Shown here one piece after another: positions 46,168 to 55,487 of a DNA stretch of 64,000 nucleotides. Origin of the DNA: Brasilonema angustatum HA4187-MV1 (GTDB taxonomy: Bacteria; Cyanobacteriota; Cyanobacteriia; Cyanobacteriales; Nostocaceae). The notes beneath the pieces are model-generated. The model had not been told where the DNA came from. It worked only from the letters and a program-made list of their open reading frames with translations, and did not search any database. The stretch is from contig JAHHGV010000004.1 in NCBI GenBank assembly GCA_019359695.1, positions 184,072-248,071 of the forward strand, written 5' to 3'. Within the stretch, counting starts at the first letter, position 1. Each line of letters begins with the position of its first letter. The translations under genes were made by a program, and so were the position numbers.

Positions 46168-48015
46168 ATGCCGCCAATTAACTTGAGCAGTATTTACTCT
46201 CAGAACTTTGATTCGTTAACCAATTCAGGTAATAATATATGGACGAGTGACTCCACTATTCCTGGCTGGTACTCTAACAGAACAGCTTACACAGCAGGCA
46301 CTGGGTCAAGCAATACAGGGTCACTTTATAGCTTTGGTAGTACTGGCAGCACAGAACGTGCTTTGGGATCGTTGGCATCTGGAACCACAGATACGATTTA
46401 CTATGGAGTTCGCCTTGTCAATAACACTAGTAACACAATTAACGCACTCAACATCAACTACACAGGTGAGGAGTGGAGAAATGGCGGCAATACGACTCCA
46501 CAAAAATTAGATTTTCAATATCAAATAGGCGCAACCAATATCACTTCAGGTAGCTGGACTGAGTTTGATGCACTGGACTTTACCAGTCCAGTTGCCACAG
46601 CAACTGCGGGTGCATTAGATGGTAACGCTGCGGGCGATCGCACTGCGTTGTCTTCTACTTTAAGTGGTTTAACTTCTGTCGATCCCAACAAACTTACAGT
46701 TGCCACCTTCAACGTCGAAAACCTCGATCCTGGTGATGGTGCGGCTAAGTTCAACGGTCTGGCTAGTGCAATTGTCAATAACCTGAAGACTCCAGACATC
46801 ATTAGTGTAGAAGAAATTCAGGACAACAACGGACCAACGAATGACAGTGTGGTAGATGCCAGCACAACCTACCAGACTTTAATTAATGCGATCGCATCTG
46901 CTGGCGGTCCCACTTACCAATATCGCCAGATTAATCCAGTAGACGACACCAATGGTGGTGAACCTGGTGGTAATATCCGGGTGGGTTTCTTGTTTAATCC
47001 CAACCGCGTCTCTTTTATAGATCGTCCTGGTGGGACTTCCACCTCCAGTACTACAGTCAGCAACGTCAATGGTGTTCCCGTACTTTCGGATAGTCCTGGT
47101 TTAATTGACCCCACCAACTCCGCCTTCAACAGCAGTCGCAAGCCTTTAGTTGGGGAATTTGCCTTCAACGGTCAAAGTGTATATGTTATTGGCAACCACT
47201 TCAACTCTAAAGGTGGTGACCAACCCTTGTTTGGACCAAATCAACCCCCAACCCTCAGTAGCGAGACACAGCGCAACCAGCAAGCGACAATAGTGAAAAA
47301 CTTCGTCCAGAACATTCTGGCGGTTGATCCCAACGCCAATGTGGTTGTAGCAGGTGACTTGAACGATTACCAATTCTCTAACCCACTCAATATCCTAAAA
47401 AGCGCCGGACTCACAGATCTCGTTGAAAACTTGCCTGAAAACGAACGTTATACCTACAACTTTGAAGGCAACGCCCAAGTGTTGGATCACGTTTTGGCTA
47501 GTAGCAATTTGAACAATAACTCGGAGTTCGATGTCGTTCACATTAACTCAGAGTTTGCCGATCAGGTGAGTGACCATGACCCCAGTGTAGCTCGCTTTAA
47601 TTTGCCAGCTATCAGAGACACATCAACAACAGGTCGTGGCACATTAACTGGAGGTTCTGGAAATGATGTCCTGATCGGTGGTTCGGGCGCAGACTCGCTC
47701 ACTGGTGGTGCTGGCAATGACAAATTTGTGTATGCTAGTATACGCGACCAAGGTGACACAATTAATGATTTTGAGGTGGGCAAAGACAAGATTGTCTTCA
47801 CCCAACTCTTGAGTAGTTTGATTCCAGGAGGCTACGGCGGTACCGACGCTATTGCCGATAACTATGTCAAAGTTGTCCAAGGCAGTAGTTCCAACAACTT
47901 CAGCGTACAAATTGATGCAGATGGTTCTACAGGCGCAGACATCTTCCGACCATTTATCACGGTTAATCTTCTGGGTACGGGTAACCTCAATAGTTCTAGT
48001 AACTTCGTGTTTTAA
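46168..48015 (+). CDS. Secreted RTX endonuclease/exonuclease/phosphatase-family protein
   Basis: The 615-residue protein starts with a beta-rich domain (YSQNFDSLTNSGNNIWTSDS), then an EEP nuclease domain (about 170-480): LTVATFNVENLDPGD, DIISVEEIQDNNG, VIGNHFNSKGGDQP, VVAGDLNDYQFSNP, LDHVLASSNL, VSDHDPS. These are the DNase I-like metal and His/Asp motifs (N, E, H, D-N, D, S-D-H). RTX repeats and a secretion tail follow (GGSGNDVLIGGSGADSLTGG). It probably degrades extracellular DNA. The last 125 residues almost duplicate the preceding gene's tail. Confidence 0.87.
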   Translation: MPPINLSSIYSQNFDSLTNSGNNIWTSDSTIPGWYSNRTAYTAGTGSSNTGSLYSFGSTGSTERALGSLASGTTDTIYYGVRLVNNTSNTINALNINYTGEEWRNGGNTTPQKLDFQYQIGATNITSGSWTEFDALDFTSPVATATAGALDGNAAGDRTALSSTLSGLTSVDPNKLTVATFNVENLDPGDGAAKFNGLASAIVNNLKTPDIISVEEIQDNNGPTNDSVVDASTTYQTLINAIASAGGPTYQYRQINPVDDTNGGEPGGNIRVGFLFNPNRVSFIDRPGGTSTSSTTVSNVNGVPVLSDSPGLIDPTNSAFNSSRKPLVGEFAFNGQSVYVIGNHFNSKGGDQPLFGPNQPPTLSSETQRNQQATIVKNFVQNILAVDPNANVVVAGDLNDYQFSNPLNILKSAGLTDLVENLPENERYTYNFEGNAQVLDHVLASSNLNNNSEFDVVHINSEFADQVSDHDPSVARFNLPAIRDTSTTGRGTLTGGSGNDVLIGGSGADSLTGGAGNDKFVYASIRDQGDTINDFEVGKDKIVFTQLLSSLIPGGYGGTDAIADNYVKVVQGSSSNNFSVQIDADGSTGADIFRPFITVNLLGTGNLNSSSNFVF

Positions 48016-48092
48016 AAGCTTAAGGTTGCAATTACCATTTTTGTGCTGGCATCTACCAACAAAGTTCATCAACTAAATTAACGGAGTTTTCA

Positions 48093-48746
48093 ATGTCAGC
48101 TAAAACTTTTTGGAAAACTGTAGCTTTGGGCTTATTCAGCTTAAGTAGCATCACGATTGCAAAACCCTCTTTTGCTGTCAGTGTTGACCTGAGGAGTTTC
48201 AATAAAGGAGGTGATGTTGGTAATGTAACTCCAACTCAAGCTACAATCACTAATGCTTACGCAGATGGCAGTGATGACGCTACGAACTATAATGTCTCTG
48301 GCAATCAGCCTGTTGGTCCATTCCGACTTGAATCTTCTTTAGGTCTAAGTCCAGGAACCCTTGGAACTGATGTTGCTGAGGGATCTGCTATCAGCATCTT
48401 GAGGAACTTCCAAGCTGGAGATGTTTTTAGTTTTAACTCAAACTTCCAAACCTTTGACACTGTTAATCCTGACCGTGCCTTTGTGTCGATTGTTAACTCA
48501 ACAACTAGTCCAGTCATTATCCCTCTAACCCTTGGTAACTCTACTTTCAACTATACCTTCCCAACTGCAAACAACTACACCGTCGGCATTGGCGTTGTTG
48601 ATGTTAATGATTATGTTGGCTCATCGCGATTAATTGTCAGTAATGCAAACGTAGCGCCAGTTCCCGAACCTCTCACAATCTTGGGTTCGCTGACAGCACT
48701 GGGATTGGGTGCGAATATGCGCCGAAGATTTGGCAAGAGTCGCTAA
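48093..48746 (+). CDS. PEP-CTERM sorting-domain protein
   Basis: The 217-residue protein has a signal peptide (MSAKTFWKTVALGLFSLSSI, cleavage near SFA), a beta-rich Ser/Thr/Asn region, and a C-terminal sorting signal: PVPEPLTILGSLTALGLGA, then RRRFGKSR. Such proteins are processed by exosortase and linked to the extracellular matrix. No exosortase gene is in the window. AACGGAG precedes the ATG. Confidence 0.9.
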   Translation: MSAKTFWKTVALGLFSLSSITIAKPSFAVSVDLRSFNKGGDVGNVTPTQATITNAYADGSDDATNYNVSGNQPVGPFRLESSLGLSPGTLGTDVAEGSAISILRNFQAGDVFSFNSNFQTFDTVNPDRAFVSIVNSTTSPVIIPLTLGNSTFNYTFPTANNYTVGIGVVDVNDYVGSSRLIVSNANVAPVPEPLTILGSLTALGLGANMRRRFGKSR

Positions 48747-49300
48747 GTTTTGATACTGCTTGACGAAATAGTATTACTCCCATCAGGAGTGTAAAATTAC
48801 CGATGTAATTTCTTCTCCCCTGTTCCCCTGCTGCCTAAACGGTAATCTTCACAGCACCGAAAGGAGTAGCACTTCTGTTATCTTCCGTTACTGGGGGTCT
48901 GTCTCAAATACAGACTCTTCTTCTTTTTTTATACCTGTACATTTTGCTCGCTTTTAGTACATTTGAACTTCACAATCAGCGATACGCGTAGCGTCAAGCC
49001 TCCGGCTTATCGCCTGCTTCTAGTCTAAACTCCAGTACTTGTACCATTTTCATATGAAGATGCATAGAAATAACCGCATCGCCGTTAACTGCCCTCCCCG
49101 GAGGTTTGGGGAGGTTTGGAGGGGTCAAAATAATGTGCAGCCTCACATAGAATTGGTATTACCCAAACATTTTTTTATAATTTAATAAAAATTAAGTATT
49201 CTTAATAAAATAAAAAAAATAAATAAATATTTCTAGGTTGTATATACTTACATGTTTAGTGTTATGCCTAACTACATACATTTTCTTTCATCCATATAGT
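48747..49300. other. Intergenic region with palindromic repeat
   Basis: Contains the GCGATACGCG repeat at 48979-49014 and a G-rich direct repeat (GGAGGTTTGGGGAGGTTTGG near 49098). A frame upstream of the cytochrome gene start (49238-49300) is probably not translated. Confidence 0.5.
48979..49014. repeat. GCGATACGCGTAGCGTCAAG repeat
   Basis: Followed by CCTCCGGCTTATCGCC; same family as 25957-26001. Confidence 0.75.
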
Positions 49301-51391
49301 ATGAAACCCAGAAAAAACATCTCTAGCATTAGTGTGGTTAGGATATTAAATGTCTTCAAAGCAAAAGTTTTGTTATTAATCTGCGTTTTTGTCATTAGTT
49401 TCTTTAGTGTTCTGCTATCAAATTCGTTGATGGCAAGCCAAACAGCTTTTGCTAGGTTTGATCTTCTGCAACCAGCCCCACGTCAACCATTAGGATATTA
49501 CGACTATTTTGGCAAACTGCTGAGTCCCCATGAAGCAGCAAAGCTAGTTGAAGAGCGGAGTCTCGACCCTAGTGACCCAATTTCCTATCAACGAGTAGGA
49601 GCAGTTCAAATCACTCAGGATTTGATTACTAAAGGTGAAAATATATTTTTCAACCGTAAGATTGGGGACACATTTGGTCTGCAAAGAGTATTTGGTTTTC
49701 AACAAGGCGTTGCTCGCATCTTGCCAGAAATTACTACAGCCATTACCAATTTACAAGGTCAACCAACGACAAACTTACAAATTACCCTGTTGAACGATCT
49801 AACGTTAGGCAGTCGGACTTTTCCTAAAGGAACTGTCGTTAATACAGGTTTAAAAATAGAAAAGGGAGGAAATTTTCCTATAGGATTAACACCTAAAATC
49901 GACATTACTTGTGCTCTTTGTCATGCATCTCTTTCAGATAAGAGTAAACGCCTCGCAGGAATACCTAATGGTGAAATTGCTACTCCTCTATTGGTTGCCT
50001 TGTCACCAAATACAGCAGCTGGGTTTGCAAGATTGAACTTCAACCCTCTAGATCCACAATACAAAGGCAACGGTAAGATTATTTTAGACAGTCAAGGGAA
50101 CCGTGTAGAATTGCCCGATCCTAATAAGTTTGAACAAGCTTTCGACGATGCTGTGTTAGATGTGCCTTTTGCTAACTTTGAAAGTTCTTCAGATGGCATC
50201 AACAACACGACCCAAATTCCCAGTGTCTTTACGTTTAAGAATCATCCTTATTTCTTGGACGGACAGTTTGCTGTAGGTCCGTTTGCCGGATTGAGTGCTG
50301 TTGGTAACGGTGTTCATTCTTCAGAAATCAATTTTTTTGCAGCTGCTCAACAGAGTGCAGCAACTCTTAACATTGACCCAGAAGTTTATATTGGTACATT
50401 GCTTCAGAATGCTGTCGATCCAAGCCTACGTTTACCGGAAGGAAATCCAGTAAAACCTTCGGAGTGGCTGCGTCAGGTTGCGCCGAATGTGACACAAGCA
50501 GAGTTAGAAGATCAAGTTCCTGCCCCTGGTACGGGAACTTATCCAAACTTGCGCCCCAGCTTGGTTACATATAACGGTTTGGTTTTCAGCCCAAATACTG
50601 GGAATCCGGATGATATTGCCAGTGGGACATTCCTGTTTGCTAACAATGCCATGTCTGCTTTCCAAAATAGCTTAGTACCGTCTGCCAATCGCACACCTGA
50701 AAACCAGCAAGCGTTGAATACAGGTTCTGTTAGACGTGGGGCAAGAGTGTTTGCGGAAGCTAAATGCGCAACTTGTCACATTGCGCCCTTCTTCACTGAC
50801 AACAAAATTCATCCGATTGAGGAAATTGGTACGAATTCAGCCCGTGCTAGGTCTCGCCTGAAACTAAATGACTTGTTAGTACCACCTCAACTCTACACCT
50901 TTAACACTGCCGTTCCCATATCTGGTAACGCCGAAGTGCTAAATGTGCCAACGGATGGCATCTCCGATAGTCCCACGACATTACCTAAAGGTATATTACC
51001 GAATGGTGGTTACAAAACGACTTCCTTACTTGGTTTGTCTTTCAGTGCACCATATTTGCACGATGGTGGTGTAGCGGTGCGGGCAGGAAGTCTGAGGGTT
51101 AATGAAAATGGTAGTTTTACTGTTGTTGATCCCACTGGGTTAGGGCTAACAGGCACTCTCAGCCAAGCTTTACCTGCCGATCCTGCTAGCAGCTTGCGTG
51201 CCTTGGTTGATCGTGATCTTCGCACCCTAGTTGTGACAGCAAACAAATCTTACCCTCCTCTAGTGCGTAGTAACCTTGATGGCACAGGTCACGACTTCTA
51301 CGTAGATAAGCAAGCTGGGTTTAATCCAAATCAGCAAACAGATTTGATTAATTTCTTACTGGCACTGGATGACAATCCGGGTAGCTTTTAA
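49301..51391 (+). CDS. Exported dihaem cytochrome c, MauG/CCP-like
   Basis: I use ATG 49301, followed by a basic stretch and hydrophobic export signal ending near ASQTAFA. Two haem-binding motifs are visible, CALCH (204-208) and CATCH (489-493), and FSAPYLHDGG near the end is typical of the cytochrome c peroxidase/MauG superfamily. At 696 residues it is longer than classical peroxidases (about 330). It would act in the periplasm or lumen. Partner and substrate are unknown. Confidence 0.82.
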   Translation: MKPRKNISSISVVRILNVFKAKVLLLICVFVISFFSVLLSNSLMASQTAFARFDLLQPAPRQPLGYYDYFGKLLSPHEAAKLVEERSLDPSDPISYQRVGAVQITQDLITKGENIFFNRKIGDTFGLQRVFGFQQGVARILPEITTAITNLQGQPTTNLQITLLNDLTLGSRTFPKGTVVNTGLKIEKGGNFPIGLTPKIDITCALCHASLSDKSKRLAGIPNGEIATPLLVALSPNTAAGFARLNFNPLDPQYKGNGKIILDSQGNRVELPDPNKFEQAFDDAVLDVPFANFESSSDGINNTTQIPSVFTFKNHPYFLDGQFAVGPFAGLSAVGNGVHSSEINFFAAAQQSAATLNIDPEVYIGTLLQNAVDPSLRLPEGNPVKPSEWLRQVAPNVTQAELEDQVPAPGTGTYPNLRPSLVTYNGLVFSPNTGNPDDIASGTFLFANNAMSAFQNSLVPSANRTPENQQALNTGSVRRGARVFAEAKCATCHIAPFFTDNKIHPIEEIGTNSARARSRLKLNDLLVPPQLYTFNTAVPISGNAEVLNVPTDGISDSPTTLPKGILPNGGYKTTSLLGLSFSAPYLHDGGVAVRAGSLRVNENGSFTVVDPTGLGLTGTLSQALPADPASSLRALVDRDLRTLVVTANKSYPPLVRSNLDGTGHDFYVDKQAGFNPNQQTDLINFLLALDDNPGSF

Positions 51392-52188
51392 TTAAATAGG
51401 ACCTACGCATAAAAACGAGAAATCAAGGGTTTTGGCAAGGGGTATAGCGGGGCAACGGGTGTAGGTGTTCAAACCCTTACACACGCCCTAGTGGGAACGG
51501 CCACGCCTTACGGCTATTCGTTGCATAAGTCCTGTTACAGCCATTTTTAGGTAAATAGACCACAGTCGTAGGGGCACAAGACATTGCACCCTTACAAAAG
51601 GTGTGGTTCATTTTGGTGAAAACTGCTGTAAAGTAAGAAACTAATATTTTTTTGCCAAAAAAAGCTTTGCTACCTTCATTCGCCAAGCAAAGCCAGCTTA
51701 TACACCGGATTGTATAGCAGTTGCCAGGTAGATTAGGACATGAACTAATGAGAAAATACGGACACCACGAGACTTTCAAGCCTGTTCCCTGTTAAGCGTT
51801 CCCTGCTATAAGTTCATGGAGTACACCCCTCCCTAACCCTCACGCGCTTGTGCTACAACGGACTTTCAAAGGTAAGTATTTAAAAATCAGGCAGGAGAGA
51901 GAGTCATTTGAGAAACATGAAGTTGTCGGGTGAAGCTAGTCTTAAATATCTACCCTTGAAAGGGGATGAAACGGGGGTGAGAGGGTTGGGGAGAACCATA
52001 CTCCATTTAAATGCAAAGCGCTGTATTTGTAAAAGCGACATGATCCCAGCATTTTTAGGAGAAAAACCTCTAGACAGATAAATATTTTGTATGTCATTGT
52101 GTATCTAGAAACCATATTCAAACTTATTTTTTGCAATTGAAAATTATTTCAATTGAAATAAAAAATATTTATCAAAATCATTAGAAAA
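51392..52188. other. Intergenic region with MITE
   Basis: The MITE at 51398-51533 begins 7 bp after the cytochrome stop. The remaining 650 bp hold no convincing gene. Confidence 0.5.
51398..51533. repeat. MITE, GGACTTACGCA-like family, copy B
   Basis: Ends AGGACCTACGCA and TGCATAAGTCCT (two mismatches as inverted repeats); interior unlike the 45995 copy. Confidence 0.6.
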
Positions 52189-53241
52189 ATGAAATTTAAG
52201 GTAAAGACAACTAGATGGCACCTAGTTATTCTGGTGTTTGTTGGGCTGTTCTTGGGGCTGCTTATTGGAAAAAGCGAGTTTTGGCAGGAGAAGACAACAT
52301 CACATCCACAAAGCACTATTTCTAGTGACTATTCTAATTTTCAACCTCATGTTAAAGCACTAACAGCAAATCAAAACACAGATCTCTCTAGTAAAAACTC
52401 AAAATCACCCAGCCAAGTCAAAACCCCAGCCTTGATTCCGGAAACGACTCTGTCTGGTAAAAATTCAACATCTCAACCTCAACAAAAAATCAACCAAAAC
52501 AGCCAACCCGCACCTCAAACAAAAACGCCAAGTCCAAAGACGGCTTTGTCTGCTAAAAATTCAACGTCTCAACCTCAACAGAAGAGCAACCAAAAAAGCC
52601 AATTGCAAAAGGCTCGTATTTCCACAGTCAAAACCACTGCAGCTTTTAGGGCTTACAAACCTAGATATGAGATTGCTTGGGCTAACCCAACTAACTATGG
52701 AGAGCGGTTTGCAACAGACGTTAATGGTCAACCTGTCAATAATCCACCAATCATAGTACTTCATGAAACAGCTGCACCTGCCTCCAGTGTCATTAATTTT
52801 TTTCAAACTCCTCACGATGATAATAATATTCAAGCAAGCTACCACGCCATGATTAACCTAGATGGGACAGTTGTTTACATAGTCCCACCAGAAAAGCGAG
52901 CCTTTGGTGCGGCTCATTCAATATTTGATGGATCACTTGGTGCAGAAACTGTTCAGACAAATTCTCAGCTCTTTCCATCTGTGAATAATTTCGCTTATCA
53001 CGTCAGTTTAGAAACACCACCATCTGGCGTCATGAACAACGAACCTACTCACACCGGCTATACAGAGGCTCAATACCAATCTCTGGCTTGGCTTCTTGCT
53101 CAAAGTAATGTTCCAGATGAGAGGATTACAACCCACCGAAATGTGGATCGTTCCGGTCAAAGAATCGATCCCAGAAGTTTTGATTTCAATAAGTTTTTTA
53201 ACATACTTCATTCCTTCCGTAGAGTAGTTTCTGTTAATTGA
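52189..53241 (+). CDS. N-acetylmuramoyl-L-alanine amidase (Amidase_2) with membrane anchor
   Basis: The 350-residue protein has one N-terminal membrane helix (about 11-27), a Ser/Gln/Lys-rich linker (35-145) with an imperfect tandem repeat (KNSTSQPQQK twice), and an Amidase_2 domain (about 165-345). PPIIVLHETAAPASSV carries the first metal His, AYHVSLE the middle, and ITTHRNVDRSGQRIDPRSFD the last His and active-site region. It should cleave the amide between muramic acid and the stem peptide. Confidence 0.87.
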   Translation: MKFKVKTTRWHLVILVFVGLFLGLLIGKSEFWQEKTTSHPQSTISSDYSNFQPHVKALTANQNTDLSSKNSKSPSQVKTPALIPETTLSGKNSTSQPQQKINQNSQPAPQTKTPSPKTALSAKNSTSQPQQKSNQKSQLQKARISTVKTTAAFRAYKPRYEIAWANPTNYGERFATDVNGQPVNNPPIIVLHETAAPASSVINFFQTPHDDNNIQASYHAMINLDGTVVYIVPPEKRAFGAAHSIFDGSLGAETVQTNSQLFPSVNNFAYHVSLETPPSGVMNNEPTHTGYTEAQYQSLAWLLAQSNVPDERITTHRNVDRSGQRIDPRSFDFNKFFNILHSFRRVVSVN

Positions 53242-53883
53242 TAATTTATATTAATAATTTGGCATACTAGTTGAGCCTGGGAACGCTTAACGGGAAACAA
53301 AAAATACCGAAGAAGGAATAAATGTGTAGCGAGTTTTTTAAGCGCAGAGCGCAGGCACTTTCACAAAAATTAAATAGGATTCGTATATTTAAAATACTTA
53401 ATATACTGAAAAAGTGTATTTCAAGCAACATTTTACCCAGTATAAAGTCATAATTAATGACTCTGAATATAATTTTTCTAAATAATTATGATGTATGAGA
53501 GTTTAAGGTGCTGAATGTGCAATCAAAAATAAAATGGTCACGAGGGAACTAGCCCCCTGACCATGTATCAACCAAGTTTTACAACACACAACCACACACA
53601 ATTTAGTGGGGTCTTTTATTATGTTAAACAATCTTATGATTTTGGTCTAGATTTTTACTGGTGATATCTCCTATCTACAATTTTCTATGTTTAAAAATAT
53701 TTTTATGAATAAGTATAAAGTCTTAAATAAGGCATTATTATTAAGTGGAACCATCAGTGCCAAGTCTTATACAACAGCTATTCACTGGAGAAAAATTCAC
53801 CAGGAATACTAATTTTGACACTGATATTTGCCCGGAGTTACCGAGATGAGCAGGTCAAAATTGAAAAACGCGCTTATAGAGTC

Positions 53884-54070
53884 TAGGATTTACGCACTTT
53901 ACAAATCAACTATTGTGTCCGCAACGATTAGCGTGTTTAGTTTTGTGCAGTTTTACAATAGTCAGATGAGCGCAAAAATTTCCCATTTCTATCTCAAAAG
54001 TGCATAAGTTGATTTTGCTTGCATTTATTAAAGAAGAACGGAAAGCAAATCGTCTGATGCGTAAGTCCTA
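53884..54070. repeat. MITE, GGACTTACGCA-like family, copy C
   Basis: Ends TAGGATTTACGCA and TGCGTAAGTCCTA (one mismatch), 187 bp; interior AT-rich and unlike copies A and D. Confidence 0.65.
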
Positions 54071-54102
54071 AAGTCTTTGCGATATGCACAAGCTAAAGCC
54101 TA

Positions 54103-54160
54103 TGACTAACGTCACGCTAGTCCCTAAGAGGGACGCTGCGCAAACGCTATCGGCTTATCG
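54103..54160. repeat. Palindromic repeat (CTAACGTCACGCTAG...GGCTTATCGC)
   Basis: Contains AGTCCCTAAGAGGGACGCT and GCGCAAACGCTATCGGCTTA, of the same vocabulary as the 18757 and 43273 elements. Confidence 0.65.
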
Positions 54161-54264
54161 CTTTGTTTGACTCTCCGGTTTGGAATGATGACTCTACAGC
54201 TTGTTGTATACAGTAAGAGACACTGTTTGCTATAACTTATCTGAAAAAGGAGAATATCTTAAAG

Positions 54265-55344
54265 ATGGCTCAAAAAAAGAAAAAATCTGTTGCATCTGAA
54301 TTAGAGCATCAACTATACACCAGATGCCCCATTTGTTGTATTATTCCACCTCATATGCTGGAACACGTTGCAGTCAATGGTAACGAAGAGCAGCGTAAGT
54401 GGGCGTTTCGCACATTAAATGCTTCGGCACAATTTCGTGGACGACGCAACGTAGTAGGTGGTGTGAATTTTGGGGTATCCCCAGGTCAGAAGCGTCGTAC
54501 TATTTATGATGCAAAAAATGGTGAACAACTTCCTGGTGTACTGGTGCGTGCAGAAGGCGATCCCCCAAGCCAAGATACGGCGGTCAATGAAGCCTACGAT
54601 GCAGCTGGTGCAACTTATGACTTGTTCAAAGAGATTTTTGGACGCGACTCTGTTGACGACAAAGGACTGCGTTTAGATTCTACCGTGCATTACAACGTTA
54701 AATATGACAACGCCTTTTGGAATGGCGACCAGATGGTTTACGGTGATGGTGACGGAGAAATGTTTCAATGCTTCACTAAATCTATAGATGTGATTGGGCA
54801 TGAATTAACTCATGGAGTCACTCAGCATGAAGCTGGTCTGATCTATTTTGGAGAACCTGGGGCACTCAATGAGTCATTCTCTGATGTTTTCGGCTCTCTG
54901 GTCAAACAGCGAGTCAAAAATCAGACCGCAGATCAGGCAGACTGGATTATTGGGGAAGGTTTATTAACACCCAAGACAAAAGGCGTTGGCATTCGCTCAA
55001 TGAAAGCGCCTGGAACAGCATATGATGATCCACTACTGGGCAAAGACCCCCAACCAGCGCATGTAAAAAACAAATACACTGGTACGGATGATAACGGGGG
55101 CGTACATATCAACTCAGGTATCCCCAATCAGGCGTTTTATCTAGCTGCGGTAGAAATTGGCGGCTATGCTTGGGAAAAAGCTGGAAAAATCTGGTACATT
55201 ACTTTACGCGATCGCCTCAAATCTAAAGCCAATTTTAAACAGGCTGCTAATACAACTGTCCAAGTTGCTGGAGAACTTTACGGTCAAGGAAGTAACGAAC
55301 AAAAAGCAGTGAAGAATGGTTGGCAAAAGGTAGGAGTTCTTTAA
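54265..55344 (+). CDS. Protealysin-like M4 metallopeptidase
   Basis: The 359-residue thermolysin-family zinc peptidase has HELTH (His179, Glu180, His183) and Glu203 (NESFSDVFG) at exactly the thermolysin spacing, and GGVHINSGIPNQAFY with the catalytic His near 280. There is no signal peptide. The short N-terminus CCIIPPHMLEHVAVNG (about 24-39) matches the protealysin-type propeptide with its Pro-Pro motif. Protealysins are often intracellular or released in a non-classical way, and pair with emfourin inhibitors, one of which lies at 57800. ATG follows AAAAGGAG. Confidence 0.92.
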   Translation: MAQKKKKSVASELEHQLYTRCPICCIIPPHMLEHVAVNGNEEQRKWAFRTLNASAQFRGRRNVVGGVNFGVSPGQKRRTIYDAKNGEQLPGVLVRAEGDPPSQDTAVNEAYDAAGATYDLFKEIFGRDSVDDKGLRLDSTVHYNVKYDNAFWNGDQMVYGDGDGEMFQCFTKSIDVIGHELTHGVTQHEAGLIYFGEPGALNESFSDVFGSLVKQRVKNQTADQADWIIGEGLLTPKTKGVGIRSMKAPGTAYDDPLLGKDPQPAHVKNKYTGTDDNGGVHINSGIPNQAFYLAAVEIGGYAWEKAGKIWYITLRDRLKSKANFKQAANTTVQVAGELYGQGSNEQKAVKNGWQKVGVL

Positions 55345-55444
55345 GATCATGAATTATGAATCATGAAACTTTTAACGAGTTATCAAGCAACTGATAACTG
55401 TTGACTGTTCACTGTTTTCATGACTCATAACTCATCATTAACCA

Positions 55445-55462
55445 AGCCGCTTCGGGGCGGCT
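55445..55462. terminator. Hairpin between convergent genes
   Basis: AGCCGC-TTCGGG-GCGGCT, 100 bp past the M4 stop and 26 bp past the decarboxylase stop; followed by CTCATTTTC on the plus strand. Likely a shared terminator, although the T-run is weak. Confidence 0.55.
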
Positions 55463-55487
55463 GGCTCATTTTCTGACATTTACTGCT

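Larger units (their letters stand above)
53242..54264. other. Long intergenic region with repeats
   Basis: About 1 kb before the M4 peptidase. It holds a MITE (53884-54070) and a GC-rich repeat (54103-54160). I see no gene. Confidence 0.5.

Noticed and set aside
51477..51779. 100-codon minus-strand frame after the cytochrome gene
   Set aside because: It overlaps a MITE end; composition does not look coding.
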